64,000 bases of DNA, taken from positions 1 to 64,000 of the forward strand of contig JAICXB010000002.1 in assembly GCA_025980765.1 (NCBI GenBank). The letters are read 5' to 3'. How positions within the stretch are numbered: position 1 is the first letter of the stretch; each line of letters begins with the position of its first letter. The position numbers and the translations under genes are program-made. The notes beneath the pieces were generated by a model. It saw nothing but the letters and a program-made list of their open reading frames with translations. It was not told the origin of the DNA and did no database searches. Shown piece by piece: positions 25,151 through 33,419 of the stretch. This DNA is from Terriglobales bacterium. Lineage in GTDB: Bacteria; Acidobacteriota; Terriglobia; Terriglobales; Acidobacteriaceae.

Positions 25151-26248
25151 GACTTCCTTGTGCTCTTCGCGCAGCAACTGCGAGTAGGTGAAGACCTGAT
25201 TACGTCCGCGCGCCTTGGCTGCATACAGCGCCGCGTCGGAGTACTCGATCAGCTTTTGCCGGCAATTTGCATCTTGCCCATACACCGCAATTCCGATGCT
25301 GATGGTTAGTTTTTCCTGATCTTTCAAGGAATCGATGTTGAACTCGGAGTTCTGCACGGTTTTGCGCAGTCGTTGCGCTACCGCGGTCGCCTCCTCTTCC
25401 GAGGTTTCGGGAAGGATTATGACGAACTCCTCTCCGCCGTAGCGGGCAACCGTGTCAACCTCGCGCATGTCCTTCACCAGCAGTGATGTCACCTGACGCA
25501 GCACTTGGTCGCCGATGTGGTGCCCATAAGTGTCATTGAGGATCTTGAAATGATCGATGTCCACCATGAGCAGCGAAAAAGCTTCGCCTTTTCGCTCGGA
25601 ACGCTTCACTTCGAGATCGAGTTGCTGCTCGAAGTATCCGCGCGTGCGCAGGCCAGTGAGATAGTCGGTAAACGCAAAACGCAAAAGTCCTTCGTTGGCC
25701 TGCTCGCGCGTGAGCAAATTTTCGGCGGCGAGCACGAGTGTCCAAAGCAGTTGTGCGTCATGTTCGGTAAAACAGTCAGGAGAAGCGCAGAAAAGCTGCA
25801 ACGATCCCAGCACGCGTCCCTGCACAAAAAGGGGCAGCACCAGTGCGCAGCGCGCGCCCGCAGCTGCAAGTTCGGCATCAGCCTTGGCATGCTTGCCGCT
25901 GTGAATGAGGAGTGGCAATGCGTGCTGCGTGACCCAGAAATGCAGCAGGTTCCCTCCCCATGGAACTTGCGGAGTTACGTCGATGTGACCTCGCCGCAGC
26001 CGTACTTCCATTTTTTCCTGCGGTTCATTCCAGAAATAAACGCACGCGCTGTCGAAATTCGTAATCACCGCGGCAAGATCGCAAAGCAGATTCAATGCGG
26101 GACCAAGCTGCATCTGCGATCCGGTGATGGTTGCGAGACGAAGAATCGCCTGCACGCTGCGCCAGCGCGAACCAATTACCTCCGGACTTAACTCATTTGT
26201 GACCGCGACAGCGAAGCTGGCGATGTCGAACTCTGGTTCTGGGTGCAT
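25145..26248 (-). CDS. GAF-GGDEF diguanylate cyclase
   Basis: This 367-residue protein has an N-terminal GAF-like domain (about 40-180) and a C-terminal GGDEF domain. The active-site loop is intact (RYGGEEFVIILP, residues 271-275), and the Mg/GTP site VDIDHFKILNDTYGHHIGD is present. An inhibitory I-site RxxD (REVD, 262-265) precedes the active site at the standard distance, so product feedback inhibition is expected. It should make cyclic di-GMP from two GTP. No membrane segment is seen. It is followed by, and overlaps, the glycosyltransferase gene, and a PilZ protein begins the window. Confidence 0.94.
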   Translation of the reverse strand: MHPEPEFDIASFAVAVTNELSPEVIGSRWRSVQAILRLATITGSQMQLGPALNLLCDLAAVITNFDSACVYFWNEPQEKMEVRLRRGHIDVTPQVPWGGNLLHFWVTQHALPLLIHSGKHAKADAELAAAGARCALVLPLFVQGRVLGSLQLFCASPDCFTEHDAQLLWTLVLAAENLLTREQANEGLLRFAFTDYLTGLRTRGYFEQQLDLEVKRSERKGEAFSLLMVDIDHFKILNDTYGHHIGDQVLRQVTSLLVKDMREVDTVARYGGEEFVIILPETSEEEATAVAQRLRKTVQNSEFNIDSLKDQEKLTISIGIAVYGQDANCRQKLIEYSDAALYAAKARGRNQVFTYSQLLREEHKEVG

Positions 26249-26700
26249 GGAGACAAATCAAATCTTATCCGGCAGAACTGAAGCTGCCGGCCACGTGCAC
26301 GTCTGCTGCTCCTAAGATGCGGGATTGAGCCGACCTCGTGGTATCTGATTGATTAACCGGAGTGAATCGCTCAAACCCACTCCAGAATTCAAGGATAAAA
26401 ACAGGAGAAAAATGGACGAAACTCCATATAACTGCGGTGATTACGGAGCTTCCCGTTTGCCCGATTCTTGGGCACTCCCTCTTAATCTAGGTGTATGAAG
26501 GACTTGCAAACTACTCTGTCGCGGTACTAGGATGTGCCTAGCTGTGAACACGCCAACCCCCCGATGGCGTGTCGCTCGCGTCGCCCTTTTCGAATCTGAA
26601 AGTTGCAGTCCCAAAATCTGGGATCCCAACAAGCGTCCATCGTTACGCTTGATGGGTGGCTGGTCTTCCCGTGCCTGACGCACAATCGTTGAGGCATGTT
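26249..26700. other. Gap between the cyclase and the GvpL/F gene
   Basis: These 450 bases separate divergent genes. I see a possible 28-codon reading frame at 26412-26498 and a hairpin at 26548-26572, in which ACACGCC pairs with GGCGTGT around an 11-base loop. The hairpin could lie in the leader of the GvpL/F mRNA. No tRNA or known riboswitch is recognisable. Confidence 0.4.
26412..26498 (+). CDS. Possible 28-residue small protein
   Basis: An ATG at 26412 follows AGGAGA at a workable distance and opens a 28-codon frame (MDETPYNCGDYGASRLPDSW, then ALPLNLGV). The ribosome binding site is better than chance would suggest, but the peptide resembles nothing I know and could be incidental. Confidence 0.22.
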   Translation: MDETPYNCGDYGASRLPDSWALPLNLGV

Positions 26701-27450
26701 ATGGAGAGCGTCATGGCTTGGTACGCGTACTGCATCACCCAACAAGAAGCATTTCTTGGTTCCGCCCGTTCCCGCCGTCCCTTCCCAATCGACAATTTGA
26801 ATGGCATTCGTGGGGGGCAGGTATTTGCCTATCCCAGCGGAGAGCTGGCGGTGATCGTCAGCGAGTACGTGCCCGGCGAGCTCACGCAACAGGCCATCAT
26901 TGAGCACGCCCGCGTAGTCAGCGAGTGTTTCCGCAATACCACGGTGCTGCCGTTCCGATTTGGGACAGTCTTCGATAACGATGAGGCCCTGCGCCGCGCC
27001 ATTCGCGCCAACCGCAAGGCCTTCACCGATTCAGTTTCAAAGCTGAAGGGCAAAGCCGAGATGCATCTGAAGCTGGTGGTGAAAGACGGCTCCTTACGTG
27101 AGGCGATGACCGATGTGGTGCTGCCCAGCTCCGTGGGTGGCGAATATCTCAGCCGGCTGCGCGAGAAAGCCGCCCGGCATCGCGAGCGCCAGACCAAAGC
27201 GCGCGCCCTCTCCGTGCAAGTAAACAAGCTGTTCCATCCGCTGCAGGAGGAAGTCAGTTGCCGCAAGGACGATTCCGGCGGCATGCTCATCGATATCGCC
27301 CATCTCATCGACGAAAAGGCGGTCGAGCGCTATCAGAATAGCTACAGCAGCGCTACCCGCCAACTCAAGAACTGCGAAATCGTGATCAGCGGACCGTGGC
27401 CGCCCTACCACTTCATGCCAGGAAAGCTGCGGACTGGAACCAGCAACTGA
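26701..27450 (+). CDS. GvpL/GvpF-family protein without other gas vesicle genes
   Basis: This protein of about 249 residues has the GvpL/F signature: an N-terminal WYAYCITQQEAF strand, a middle VLPFRFGTVFDNDEALRRAI, the strand MHLKLVV and the C-terminal CEIVISGPWPPYHFMP. GvpF/L proteins are minor gas vesicle shell or assembly proteins. No gvpA, gvpN or other gvp gene is in the window, and the upstream and downstream genes are regulatory. It may have been recruited to another role. ATG 26701 has GAGG at 6 bases; ATG 26713 with GGAGAG is a close alternative. Confidence 0.87.
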   Translation: MESVMAWYAYCITQQEAFLGSARSRRPFPIDNLNGIRGGQVFAYPSGELAVIVSEYVPGELTQQAIIEHARVVSECFRNTTVLPFRFGTVFDNDEALRRAIRANRKAFTDSVSKLKGKAEMHLKLVVKDGSLREAMTDVVLPSSVGGEYLSRLREKAARHRERQTKARALSVQVNKLFHPLQEEVSCRKDDSGGMLIDIAHLIDEKAVERYQNSYSSATRQLKNCEIVISGPWPPYHFMPGKLRTGTSN

Positions 27451-27494
27451 AGATGAATCGTTTCAGGTAGGCGCTTCCAGGAAAAGCGTTTCAG

Positions 27495-27526
27495 AAAGGG
27501 CGTTTCGGAATACCCGAAGCGCCTTT
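27495..27526 (+). terminator. Hairpin terminator after the GvpL/F gene
   Basis: AAAGGGCGTTTCGG and CCGAAGCGCCTTT pair with one bulged base around a short loop, 45 bases downstream of the stop, followed by GCTTTT. The surrounding 27451-27767 gap otherwise holds GCGTTTC-like repeats and the promoter region of the next gene. Confidence 0.5.
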
Positions 27527-27767
27527 GCTTTTGAGATGTTGAAGCTCTTTTATGGAAACGGTTCACCTGAAACCCTGTTTTCCAGAAACGCCACTAAAAT
27601 ACCTTCCCTCCTATTGAAAAAGTAGTTAACATAGGCATCCAAGTACCACTCTTGGGAATCTGAGTACATGATTCGAGCAGCCTTCCGGAAGCTGCCTTCG
27701 CAGCTTAGCGTCTTTTTTTTGCAGTTACATACGCAGGCGCCAGACCAGAGGAGAGAGGGAAAGCCGA

Positions 27768-29273
27768 TTGGAGTCTAAGACCAGAATTCTGATCGCAGAC
27801 GACGATCAAACCATGGCCCAGTCGCTGGGCGACTATCTTGGACGCCGCAATTTCGAAGTCTCTTTTGCTGAAAACCATGAGGAAAGCTTGCGCAGTGTGC
27901 GTTCCTTCGATCCTGGATTAGTGTTGCTCGACTACACCCTTCCTCCGATAGACGGGGTAGAAACGTTGGAGCGCATGAAGCAGCTTCGTCCGGAGACTCC
28001 AGTGATCGTTTACTCCGGGCACGCGGCGCCGGATGTGATTTTCCGTCTCTCGAAGCTGGGCGCTGAAGATTATCTGACGACCCCCTTTCAGTTGAACGAG
28101 CTTTATAGCCGCATCGCCCGCGTTCTAGAGAAGCGGCAGTCCCAGTCCGGTGATGGAAACGGCCAATTGCGCGATCGTGTGCGACGCCAGCGTGATTTTT
28201 CCACGCTCTTCGGAACCAGCCCACGCATGCAGGAGATCAAGAACACCATCGACCAGGTAGCGGACACAAATGCGACGGTTCTGATACGTGGCGAGAGCGG
28301 CACCGGCAAAGAAGTAGTGGCTCGCATGATTTACGGACACTCCGTGCGTCGCGACAAACCGTTCGTGAAGGTGAATTGCGCCGCCATCCCGCACGAACTC
28401 CTGGAAAGCGAACTTTTCGGATATGAGCAGGGAGCTTTCACCGGGGCCAACCGGCAAAAACTGGGTAAGTTTGATCAGGCGAATTACGGCACGCTGTTTC
28501 TCGACGAGATCAGCGAGATGCATCCCGCTCTGCAGGCCAAGCTGCTGCATGTGCTACAGGACGGCCAGTTTTCACGTCTGGGGGGCAAACGAGATATTGG
28601 TGTCGATGTGCGCGTGCTCGCCGCCACCAATAAATTCCTCGAGCAGGCAGTAGGCGATGGCGCCTTCCGCGAAGACCTGTTCTATCGCCTGAACGTGATT
28701 ACCATCCACATTCCCCCATTGCGCGAACGGCAGGAGGAGATTCCGCTTTTTCTCGATTTCTTTCTGCGCAAGTACAGCGAGTTCTATGGAAAGCAGCATC
28801 CGCCATTCAGCGAATACGCGATCTCGCGCATGATGGGCTATGCCTGGCCGGGCAACATCCGCGAACTTGAAAACCTGGTCAAGCGCTACGTGATTGTGGG
28901 TAATGAATCGCAAATTATCCGCGAACTTTCGACGCATAAGCCCATCATGTCATCCAACTCCGCAAACCCAGTTCCCGCGCCAACGCCGCAGATTGCGGTT
29001 CCGATGCAGAACGAGGAACCGGCCATATCCTCCAAGGTTGGTTCCATGATTGCGGAACCGCCGGCGCTGGAAGACGATTCCCCCTCACTCCTGGAAATAG
29101 GACGGCGCGCGGCCATGCGTGCCGAATCGGAAGCCATCGAGCGCGTTCTGCAACAGACGCGCTGGAACCGTCGCGAAGCGGCCAGAATTCTCAAAATCAG
29201 CTATAAGGCGCTTCTAAATAAAATGAAGCTGATGGAAGAGCAGAGTTCCCAATCTAAGTACCCGCAAGCCTAG
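27768..29273 (+). CDS. NtrC-type sigma-54-dependent response regulator
   Basis: This 501-residue protein has three parts. The receiver domain (1-125) has acidic residues at DDD 11-13 and the phospho-acceptor Asp55. The AAA+ domain (about 150-385) has Walker A GESGTGKE at 175-182, the sigma-54 contact loop GAFTGA at 222-227 and Walker B LFLDEIS. The C-terminal Fis-type helix-turn-helix reads [20 protein letters not shown]. The Lys normally found just before the Pro of the receiver is Thr105 (DYLTTPF), so signalling by phosphorylation may be altered. The TTG start has GAGGGA at 7 bases. No partner kinase is adjacent. Confidence 0.93.
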   Translation: MESKTRILIADDDQTMAQSLGDYLGRRNFEVSFAENHEESLRSVRSFDPGLVLLDYTLPPIDGVETLERMKQLRPETPVIVYSGHAAPDVIFRLSKLGAEDYLTTPFQLNELYSRIARVLEKRQSQSGDGNGQLRDRVRRQRDFSTLFGTSPRMQEIKNTIDQVADTNATVLIRGESGTGKEVVARMIYGHSVRRDKPFVKVNCAAIPHELLESELFGYEQGAFTGANRQKLGKFDQANYGTLFLDEISEMHPALQAKLLHVLQDGQFSRLGGKRDIGVDVRVLAATNKFLEQAVGDGAFREDLFYRLNVITIHIPPLRERQEEIPLFLDFFLRKYSEFYGKQHPPFSEYAISRMMGYAWPGNIRELENLVKRYVIVGNESQIIRELSTHKPIMSSNSANPVPAPTPQIAVPMQNEEPAISSKVGSMIAEPPALEDDSPSLLEIGRRAAMRAESEAIERVLQQTRWNRREAARILKISYKALLNKMKLMEEQSSQSKYPQA

Positions 29274-29275
29274 AA

Positions 29276-29293
29276 GTGGTATCGAAATACCAC
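29276..29293 (+). other. Small perfect hairpin just after the regulator gene
   Basis: GTGGTAT and ATACCAC form a 7-bp stem around a CGAA tetraloop, two bases after the stop codon. It is too AT-rich and lacks a T run, so it is more likely an mRNA-stabilising or processing hairpin than a terminator. Confidence 0.4.
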
Positions 29294-29429
29294 GTTGTGC
29301 TCTGTTGCAATTCTGGTTCAAGCTCTGAGCCACTAGAATTAAGGTATTTGGAGAGGCGCGAAACCCGCATGAATGCTGCCCAATCCTAAGTGTCACGTTT
29401 TCAACAGGTAGCACTAGCGGATTTGGTCT

Positions 29430-29620
29430 GTGAGATGCTTAAGGGAGAGGCAAAGAAAGAGGCAAAAACTCACTTTTGAGACCTTATGGTCTTCCAATTT
29501 GAAATGTTCCACTTTTGCCTGGTAACCGCTGTGCGGCCCAGCGCCTTGCTTCTCCTGCCCTGAACGGTTCCCTCCTCCTTAGCCTCTTTGAAACAAGCCC
29601 TCAGAGATGAGGGCTTTTTT
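29430..29620 (+). ncRNA. Candidate structured RNA ending in an intrinsic terminator
   Basis: The stretch can fold as a rod. The outer stem pairs 29443-29453 with 29146+300 equivalents 29546-29556 (11 consecutive pairs including two G-U). The inner stem pairs AGGCAAAA (29460-29467) with TTTTGCCT (29513-29520), and an apical hairpin lies at 29478-29493. A small GC hairpin sits on the 3' side between the two stems (29526-29543). A strong terminator follows at 29595-29620. This layout recalls 6S RNA, but I cannot confirm the family. No reading frame fits better. Confidence 0.3.
29595..29620 (+). terminator. Intrinsic terminator
   Basis: AAGCCCTCA and TGAGGGCTT form a perfect 9-bp stem closed by a GAGA tetraloop and followed by a run of T. 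It is about 320 bases after the NtrC-type gene, so it either ends a long 3' UTR or belongs to a separate small RNA. Confidence 0.85.
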
Positions 29621-29627
29621 CTTGAAA

Positions 29628-29832
29628 GCTGCTGGCTGCTAGCTAAAACCAACTGCTCAACTCGGATTGAACGGACGGGCAGGATCGCACCGATTCTTTG
29701 GACATCTTTATCTCATCCGCGAAATCTGTGATATCCGTGAAATGCGTTGTAAAGCCTTTGCTGTTGATTTTGTTTTTAGCTTGCAGCCAGTAGCTAGACG
29801 CTAGCAGCTTAGCCAGCGGCTAGACGCTAGCA
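29628..29832. repeat. Second nested inverted-repeat element
   Basis: The left arm GCTGCTGGCTGCTAGCTAAA (29629-29648) is inverted at 29777-29812 (TTTTAGCTTGCAGCCAGTAG and a following CTAG run). Inside are degraded ATCCGCG / ATCCGTG units (about 29714-29738). Its construction matches 2281-2478. It fills the space before the DksA-like gene. Confidence 0.7.
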
Positions 29833-29915
29833 ACTTTTCAGCTTATGATTTTTGTTTCCCCCTGACCTCGGAGCGCATCTATGTATTTTCGACTTTTCCG
29901 AGGTGACATTTCGGC

Positions 29916-30296
29916 ATGCAGGCAACTATGGATAAGAAGCGGCTCGAACAATTCAAAAAGCAGCTAGAGCAGCGACAGCACGATTTGCGCAAAGTGGTGA
30001 CGCGGACCCAGGAAGATGGCCGCATTGCCGACGCTGAGGCCGCGCAAGATATCGCCGACCGCGCCGCCAACTCCTATACCAAGGAGTTCCTCTTTGCCCA
30101 AAGCAACAATGACCGCCAGTTGCTGGGGATGGTTGAGAACGCCCTCGGACGCATTCGCGAAGGCAGCTTCGGCGAGTGCATCCACTGCGGCAACGAGATC
30201 AATCCCAAGCGCCTCGAAGCCGTGCCCTGGACCCGCTACTGCATTCAATGCCAGGAAAAGGTCGAAAAAGGGATGCTGGAAGAGTCGAGAACGTAA
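29916..30296 (+). CDS. TraR/DksA-family C4 zinc-finger protein
   Basis: This 126-residue protein has an N-terminal coiled-coil (DKKRLEQFKKQLEQRQHDLR) and a C-terminal four-cysteine zinc finger, CIHCGNEI ... YCIQC. DksA-like proteins enter the secondary channel of RNA polymerase and modulate stringent control. The coiled-coil tip lies near ADAEAAQDIADRAANSYTKE and retains acidic residues, though not an exact DxxDxA motif as far as I can align it. Start is ATG 29916; an ATG four codons later is also possible. It is convergent with the Rieske oxygenase gene. Confidence 0.93.
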   Translation: MQATMDKKRLEQFKKQLEQRQHDLRKVVTRTQEDGRIADAEAAQDIADRAANSYTKEFLFAQSNNDRQLLGMVENALGRIREGSFGECIHCGNEINPKRLEAVPWTRYCIQCQEKVEKGMLEESRT

Positions 30297-30300
30297 GACG

Positions 30301-30412
30301 AAGCTTCCAAGCGGCCAAGCTTCTAAGCTGCTAAGCCGTAAAACCTACTTCAAAATTTCACCGCGCGATTTAGCTGAGAAGCTCAGCAGCTTAGAAGCTC
30401 AGGAGCTTTTTT
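30301..30412. repeat. AGCTTCTAAGCTGCT inverted-repeat pair
   Basis: The left arm (30301-30339) contains AAGCTTCTAAGCTGCTAAGC, and the right arm (30371-30412) its inverse (GCTCAGCAGCTTAGAAGCTC). They lie between the convergent DksA-like and Rieske genes; the right arm provides the Rieske stop codon. The pair could act as a two-way terminator, as a T run follows on the plus strand. Confidence 0.72.
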
Positions 30413-31493
30413 CCAGCCACTCTGCATAAAGTCGATGAAAGTGGTGCACACCTTTCTCCTGCCTGGCGCTGAAGCGACCGCGGTTGTAGCTGCGTGATTT
30501 CAAATTGCGGTGCACTACTTCGCAGATGTGTCCATCTTCAATCTGGATCTCATCGCTGAATCGGATCGTCGTAGCAGGAGCCCCTGTATCCAGCGCTTCT
30601 TGCGGGAAGTACCATTCAAAGATCGCCATGCAGCGTTCTGTGGTCACGGGCAAGACAATGTTCAGTGAAACATTGTCGGGATAGCAGTTCAGCATCCAGT
30701 TGGGAAAAATCCAGAAGTACTCCGCCGCCTGATCGCCCGATGCCAGCGCGTAGCGGCGCGGCACATTCTTCTCGTTCTCCGGAGCGCGAATCGGGCTCGA
30801 CTGCCGCGAGTGAAAGTCGAATGTCTCAGTTACATATTGTCCGTAATCCAGTTCGCGATTGAGACTCGGATGCACGCTGGGCAGGTGGTATCCCTCAAGA
30901 AAGTTGTCAATGTACACCTTCCAGTTGCATTCCATGATGTAGTCGCGATGTTCGAATAATTTGAGTTTGTCAAGCTGGAATTTGTCCGCCTGTTCTGGCA
31001 ATTGCCGCAGGCTGGCGAGCAATGGCTCGGCCTGCAAATCGAGGTTGGCGAAGACCCACGCGCCCCACTCTCCGACCACAATCGGTTGCAAACCGAATTG
31101 CGAGTGATCGAAATTCTCCGTGCCCTCCATCTCGGGAGCGTTCAACAGCCGGCCATCGAGGCCGTAAATCCAGCCATGATATCCGCAGCGAAACACCTTG
31201 CGCGAGCCGCATCCTTCGGCGGGAGGTCCGGCGCGATGCCGGCACACGTTATAAAAGCCGCGCAAGGTGCCGTCGGTGCCGCGCACGATCAACAACGGTT
31301 CGCCAAGCAGTTCGGTGGTGAAATAGTCTCCAGCATTCGCGACTTGATCGCGGCGCCCCACGATCTGCCAGGTTTTTCTGAAAAGCGAAGCCTTCTCGCG
31401 CGCAAGCAATTCCGGGTCAAGATAGACGTCCGCCGGCAGCGTCCATGAACGCCCGACCGCGGGATCGATTTCGAACTTCTGCTTGAAAGTCAT
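30399..31493 (-). CDS. Rieske [2Fe-2S] ring-hydroxylating oxygenase alpha subunit
   Basis: This protein of about 364 residues has an N-terminal Rieske domain with CRHRAGPPAEGCGSRKVFRC followed by GYHGW (C-x-H and C-x2-H cluster ligands), and a C-terminal mononuclear iron domain with NWKVYIDNFLEGYHLPSVHP (the two His) and a later acidic ligand. Such oxygenases hydroxylate or demethylate aromatic or quaternary amine substrates and need a separate reductase, which is not in the window. The ATG at 31493 (MTFKQKFEIDPAV) is preferred; a longer frame back to 31604 is encoded by the CACGGAG repeat. The substrate is unknown. Confidence 0.93.
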   Translation of the reverse strand: MTFKQKFEIDPAVGRSWTLPADVYLDPELLAREKASLFRKTWQIVGRRDQVANAGDYFTTELLGEPLLIVRGTDGTLRGFYNVCRHRAGPPAEGCGSRKVFRCGYHGWIYGLDGRLLNAPEMEGTENFDHSQFGLQPIVVGEWGAWVFANLDLQAEPLLASLRQLPEQADKFQLDKLKLFEHRDYIMECNWKVYIDNFLEGYHLPSVHPSLNRELDYGQYVTETFDFHSRQSSPIRAPENEKNVPRRYALASGDQAAEYFWIFPNWMLNCYPDNVSLNIVLPVTTERCMAIFEWYFPQEALDTGAPATTIRFSDEIQIEDGHICEVVHRNLKSRSYNRGRFSARQEKGVHHFHRLYAEWLEKSS

Positions 31494-31519
31494 CGATCTT
31501 GTGGGAACTCCGAAAGACA

Positions 31520-31646
31520 ATTTCACCACAGAGGACACGGAGAACACGGAGGAAAAACGGGGACAAGAATTTCCGTTTCCAAAATGCCTTCCGGATCCTC
31601 TCACAGAATTATCTCAGTGCGCCTCTGTGACCTCTGTGGTAAAAGC
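31520..31646. repeat. CACGGAG inverted-repeat pair upstream of the Rieske gene
   Basis: TTTCACCACAGAGGACACGG (31520-31539) with further ACACGGAGG units forms the left arm. The right arm at 31619-31646 is its inverse (GCGCCTCTGTGACCTCTGTG with GTAAAA). About 60 bases separate them. The pair lies between the divergent Rieske and APC permease genes, where promoters are expected. Confidence 0.78.
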
Positions 31647-31688
31647 CCTAAAGACGCGCGGGAGCAGCAGCGCGCGTAAGGACTCCAC

Positions 31689-33044
31689 TTGGCCTCAGTG
31701 ATTGAAGCGCCGGCGCCGCCACGACGCGGACATCTACTCCGTATTCTTGGCTTTGGTTTTGGCGTCGCTGTGATTGTCGGCAACACCATCGGCGTTGGCA
31801 TTCTGCGAACCCCCGGCGACGTTGCCACTCACTTGCCCAGCAAGACGCTATTTCTCTCCATCTGGATTGCCGGAGCGGTGTTCACCTTTCTGGCGGCAAT
31901 GAATATTACCGAATTGGGAACGATGCTGCCATCCTCTGGCGGACATTACACCTTCGCTCGCTATGCGCTCGGCGAGTATCCCGGATTCGTGATCGGATGG
32001 ACCGACTGGCTCTCCACCTGCGGCAGCGAAGCCGCAGTAGCGGTGGTGATCGGTGAATATCTGGGACTGCTCTTTCCCGCGCTTGCCGGCAAGTCGCGAT
32101 TGATCGCGGTGCTGGTGGTGGTAGGACTCGCCGCGATGCAATGGCGCGGAGTGCGTTGGGGCAGCGTCTTTCAGAACTTCAGTACCTTGGGCAAGGGACT
32201 AGGATTCCTGGCCGTGGTGGTCGCCTGCTTCTTGTTTTCTTCCAGCCCTACTCCCGCAAATTCAGCTGTCAGAGCCGCAGTTCCGCACGGCTGGCCTCTA
32301 TTCGTAGCCATACTGCTGGCCATGCAATCGATGATCTACACCTACGACGGATGGGCCGGAGTGATCTACTTTTCCGAAGAAGTAGAAGATCCCGCGCGCA
32401 ATATTCCCCGCTCGATGTTTGGCGGAGCCCTGGCGGTTGCGCTGATCTATATCTCGGTGGCGTGGGCGATCGTGCACGTGCTTCCAATCGCCGCGGTTGC
32501 CGGACAAAGCATGGCGCTGGGCACAGCCGCGGACCGCATCTGGAGCGGACAAGGCACACGCATCATCGCCGTCCTCACCATCGTTTCCGTAATCAGCTTC
32601 ATGAATGCCTGCCATCTCATGGCCTCGCGGGTGCTCTATGCCATGTCGCGGGACAAGCTGATTATCCGCCACGCCGATCTCGTGAACCGCGGCGGAACGC
32701 CGACGATCGCGCTGGCGTTGAGCACAATCGCCGCGCTGCTGTTCATCTCCTATGGCGGCTTCAACAAAATCATCGCCGTGCTGGCGTTCTTCTTCGTCAT
32801 CAACTACATCGCCGACCTGATCTCGATCTTCGTCCTGCGCAAGCGTGAACCCACCCGCCAGCGGCCCTATCGCGTCCCGGGATATCCCTGGACGACGGCG
32901 CTAACGCTGGCCATCTACACCGGATTTCTCGCCAGCATCATCGCCGCCGACACCCGCAACAGCACCTATGCTTTGATTCTGCTGGCAGCCAGCTATCCCG
33001 CCTTCCGGCTGCTCAAAAAAGCGGGTGGAACGCGGCAGCACTAG
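31689..33044 (+). CDS. APC-superfamily amino acid permease
   Basis: This 451-residue protein has twelve hydrophobic segments. The first helix has the APC signature (GFGVAVIVGNTIGVGILRTP), and later segments include LPSSGGHYTFARYALGEYPG with FVIGWTDW and a helix 6 with AMQSMIYTYDGWAGVIYFSE. It should import amino acids or related amines by proton symport or exchange. The start is TTG 31689 with AAGGA at 6 bases. It is divergent from the Rieske oxygenase, so the two could act on a common nitrogen compound, but this is only suggested by position. Confidence 0.93.
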   Translation: MASVIEAPAPPRRGHLLRILGFGFGVAVIVGNTIGVGILRTPGDVATHLPSKTLFLSIWIAGAVFTFLAAMNITELGTMLPSSGGHYTFARYALGEYPGFVIGWTDWLSTCGSEAAVAVVIGEYLGLLFPALAGKSRLIAVLVVVGLAAMQWRGVRWGSVFQNFSTLGKGLGFLAVVVACFLFSSSPTPANSAVRAAVPHGWPLFVAILLAMQSMIYTYDGWAGVIYFSEEVEDPARNIPRSMFGGALAVALIYISVAWAIVHVLPIAAVAGQSMALGTAADRIWSGQGTRIIAVLTIVSVISFMNACHLMASRVLYAMSRDKLIIRHADLVNRGGTPTIALALSTIAALLFISYGGFNKIIAVLAFFFVINYIADLISIFVLRKREPTRQRPYRVPGYPWTTALTLAIYTGFLASIIAADTRNSTYALILLAASYPAFRLLKKAGGTRQH

Positions 33045-33088
33045 CTCCGGTTTTTCTCGCCGGATTTCTAGTTTGGAGAACGGCTTTT

Positions 33089-33298
33089 CCTGAGAACAGG
33101 GGAAAAATACAGGAAAAACATATGCGTACGGCGTCGATTGTGTGTTTTCTGCCCAAAAATCGCAAAATCTGCCCCAAGCTGAGGAAAGGAACAGGAAAAG
33201 AACAGGAAGTGCTGGTTTTTCGGCCTAAGTCTTTGGTTTGCTAGCAGCTAGGAGCTAGAAGCTGGTAGCTTGCCTAAAATTAACAGGAAACGAACAGG
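33089..33298. repeat. 210-bp direct repeat, copy A
   Basis: The stretch from CCTGAGAACAGGGGAAAAAT to the final CGAACAGG is repeated almost exactly at 48181-48390 in the same orientation. It contains no reading frame, many ACAGGAAA units, AAAATCGCAAAATCTGCCCC and an internal CTAGCAGCTAGGAGCTAG run. The two copies lie 15.1 kb apart and enclose both RND efflux operons. They take up most of the 33045-33419 gap. Confidence 0.92.
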
Positions 33299-33419
33299 TA
33301 ATTTCTTCCGAGCGGAAGTTTTCCACAGAAGCTCAGAATGACCTGCGGCAGGGGTGGCGCGGCTGGTGTCGATGCATTGCGCCACAGCGACACCAAGATC
33401 AAACCAAAGGCGTGGCCCG

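Noticed and set aside
31494-31604. N-terminal extension of the Rieske oxygenase
   Set aside because: The extra residues are a translation of the CACGGAG intergenic repeat, and the family fold begins after the ATG at 31493.
33089-33298. CRISPR array suggested by ACAGGAAA and CTAGC units
   Set aside because: The units are short, irregularly spaced and without spacers of constant length, and no cas genes are present.
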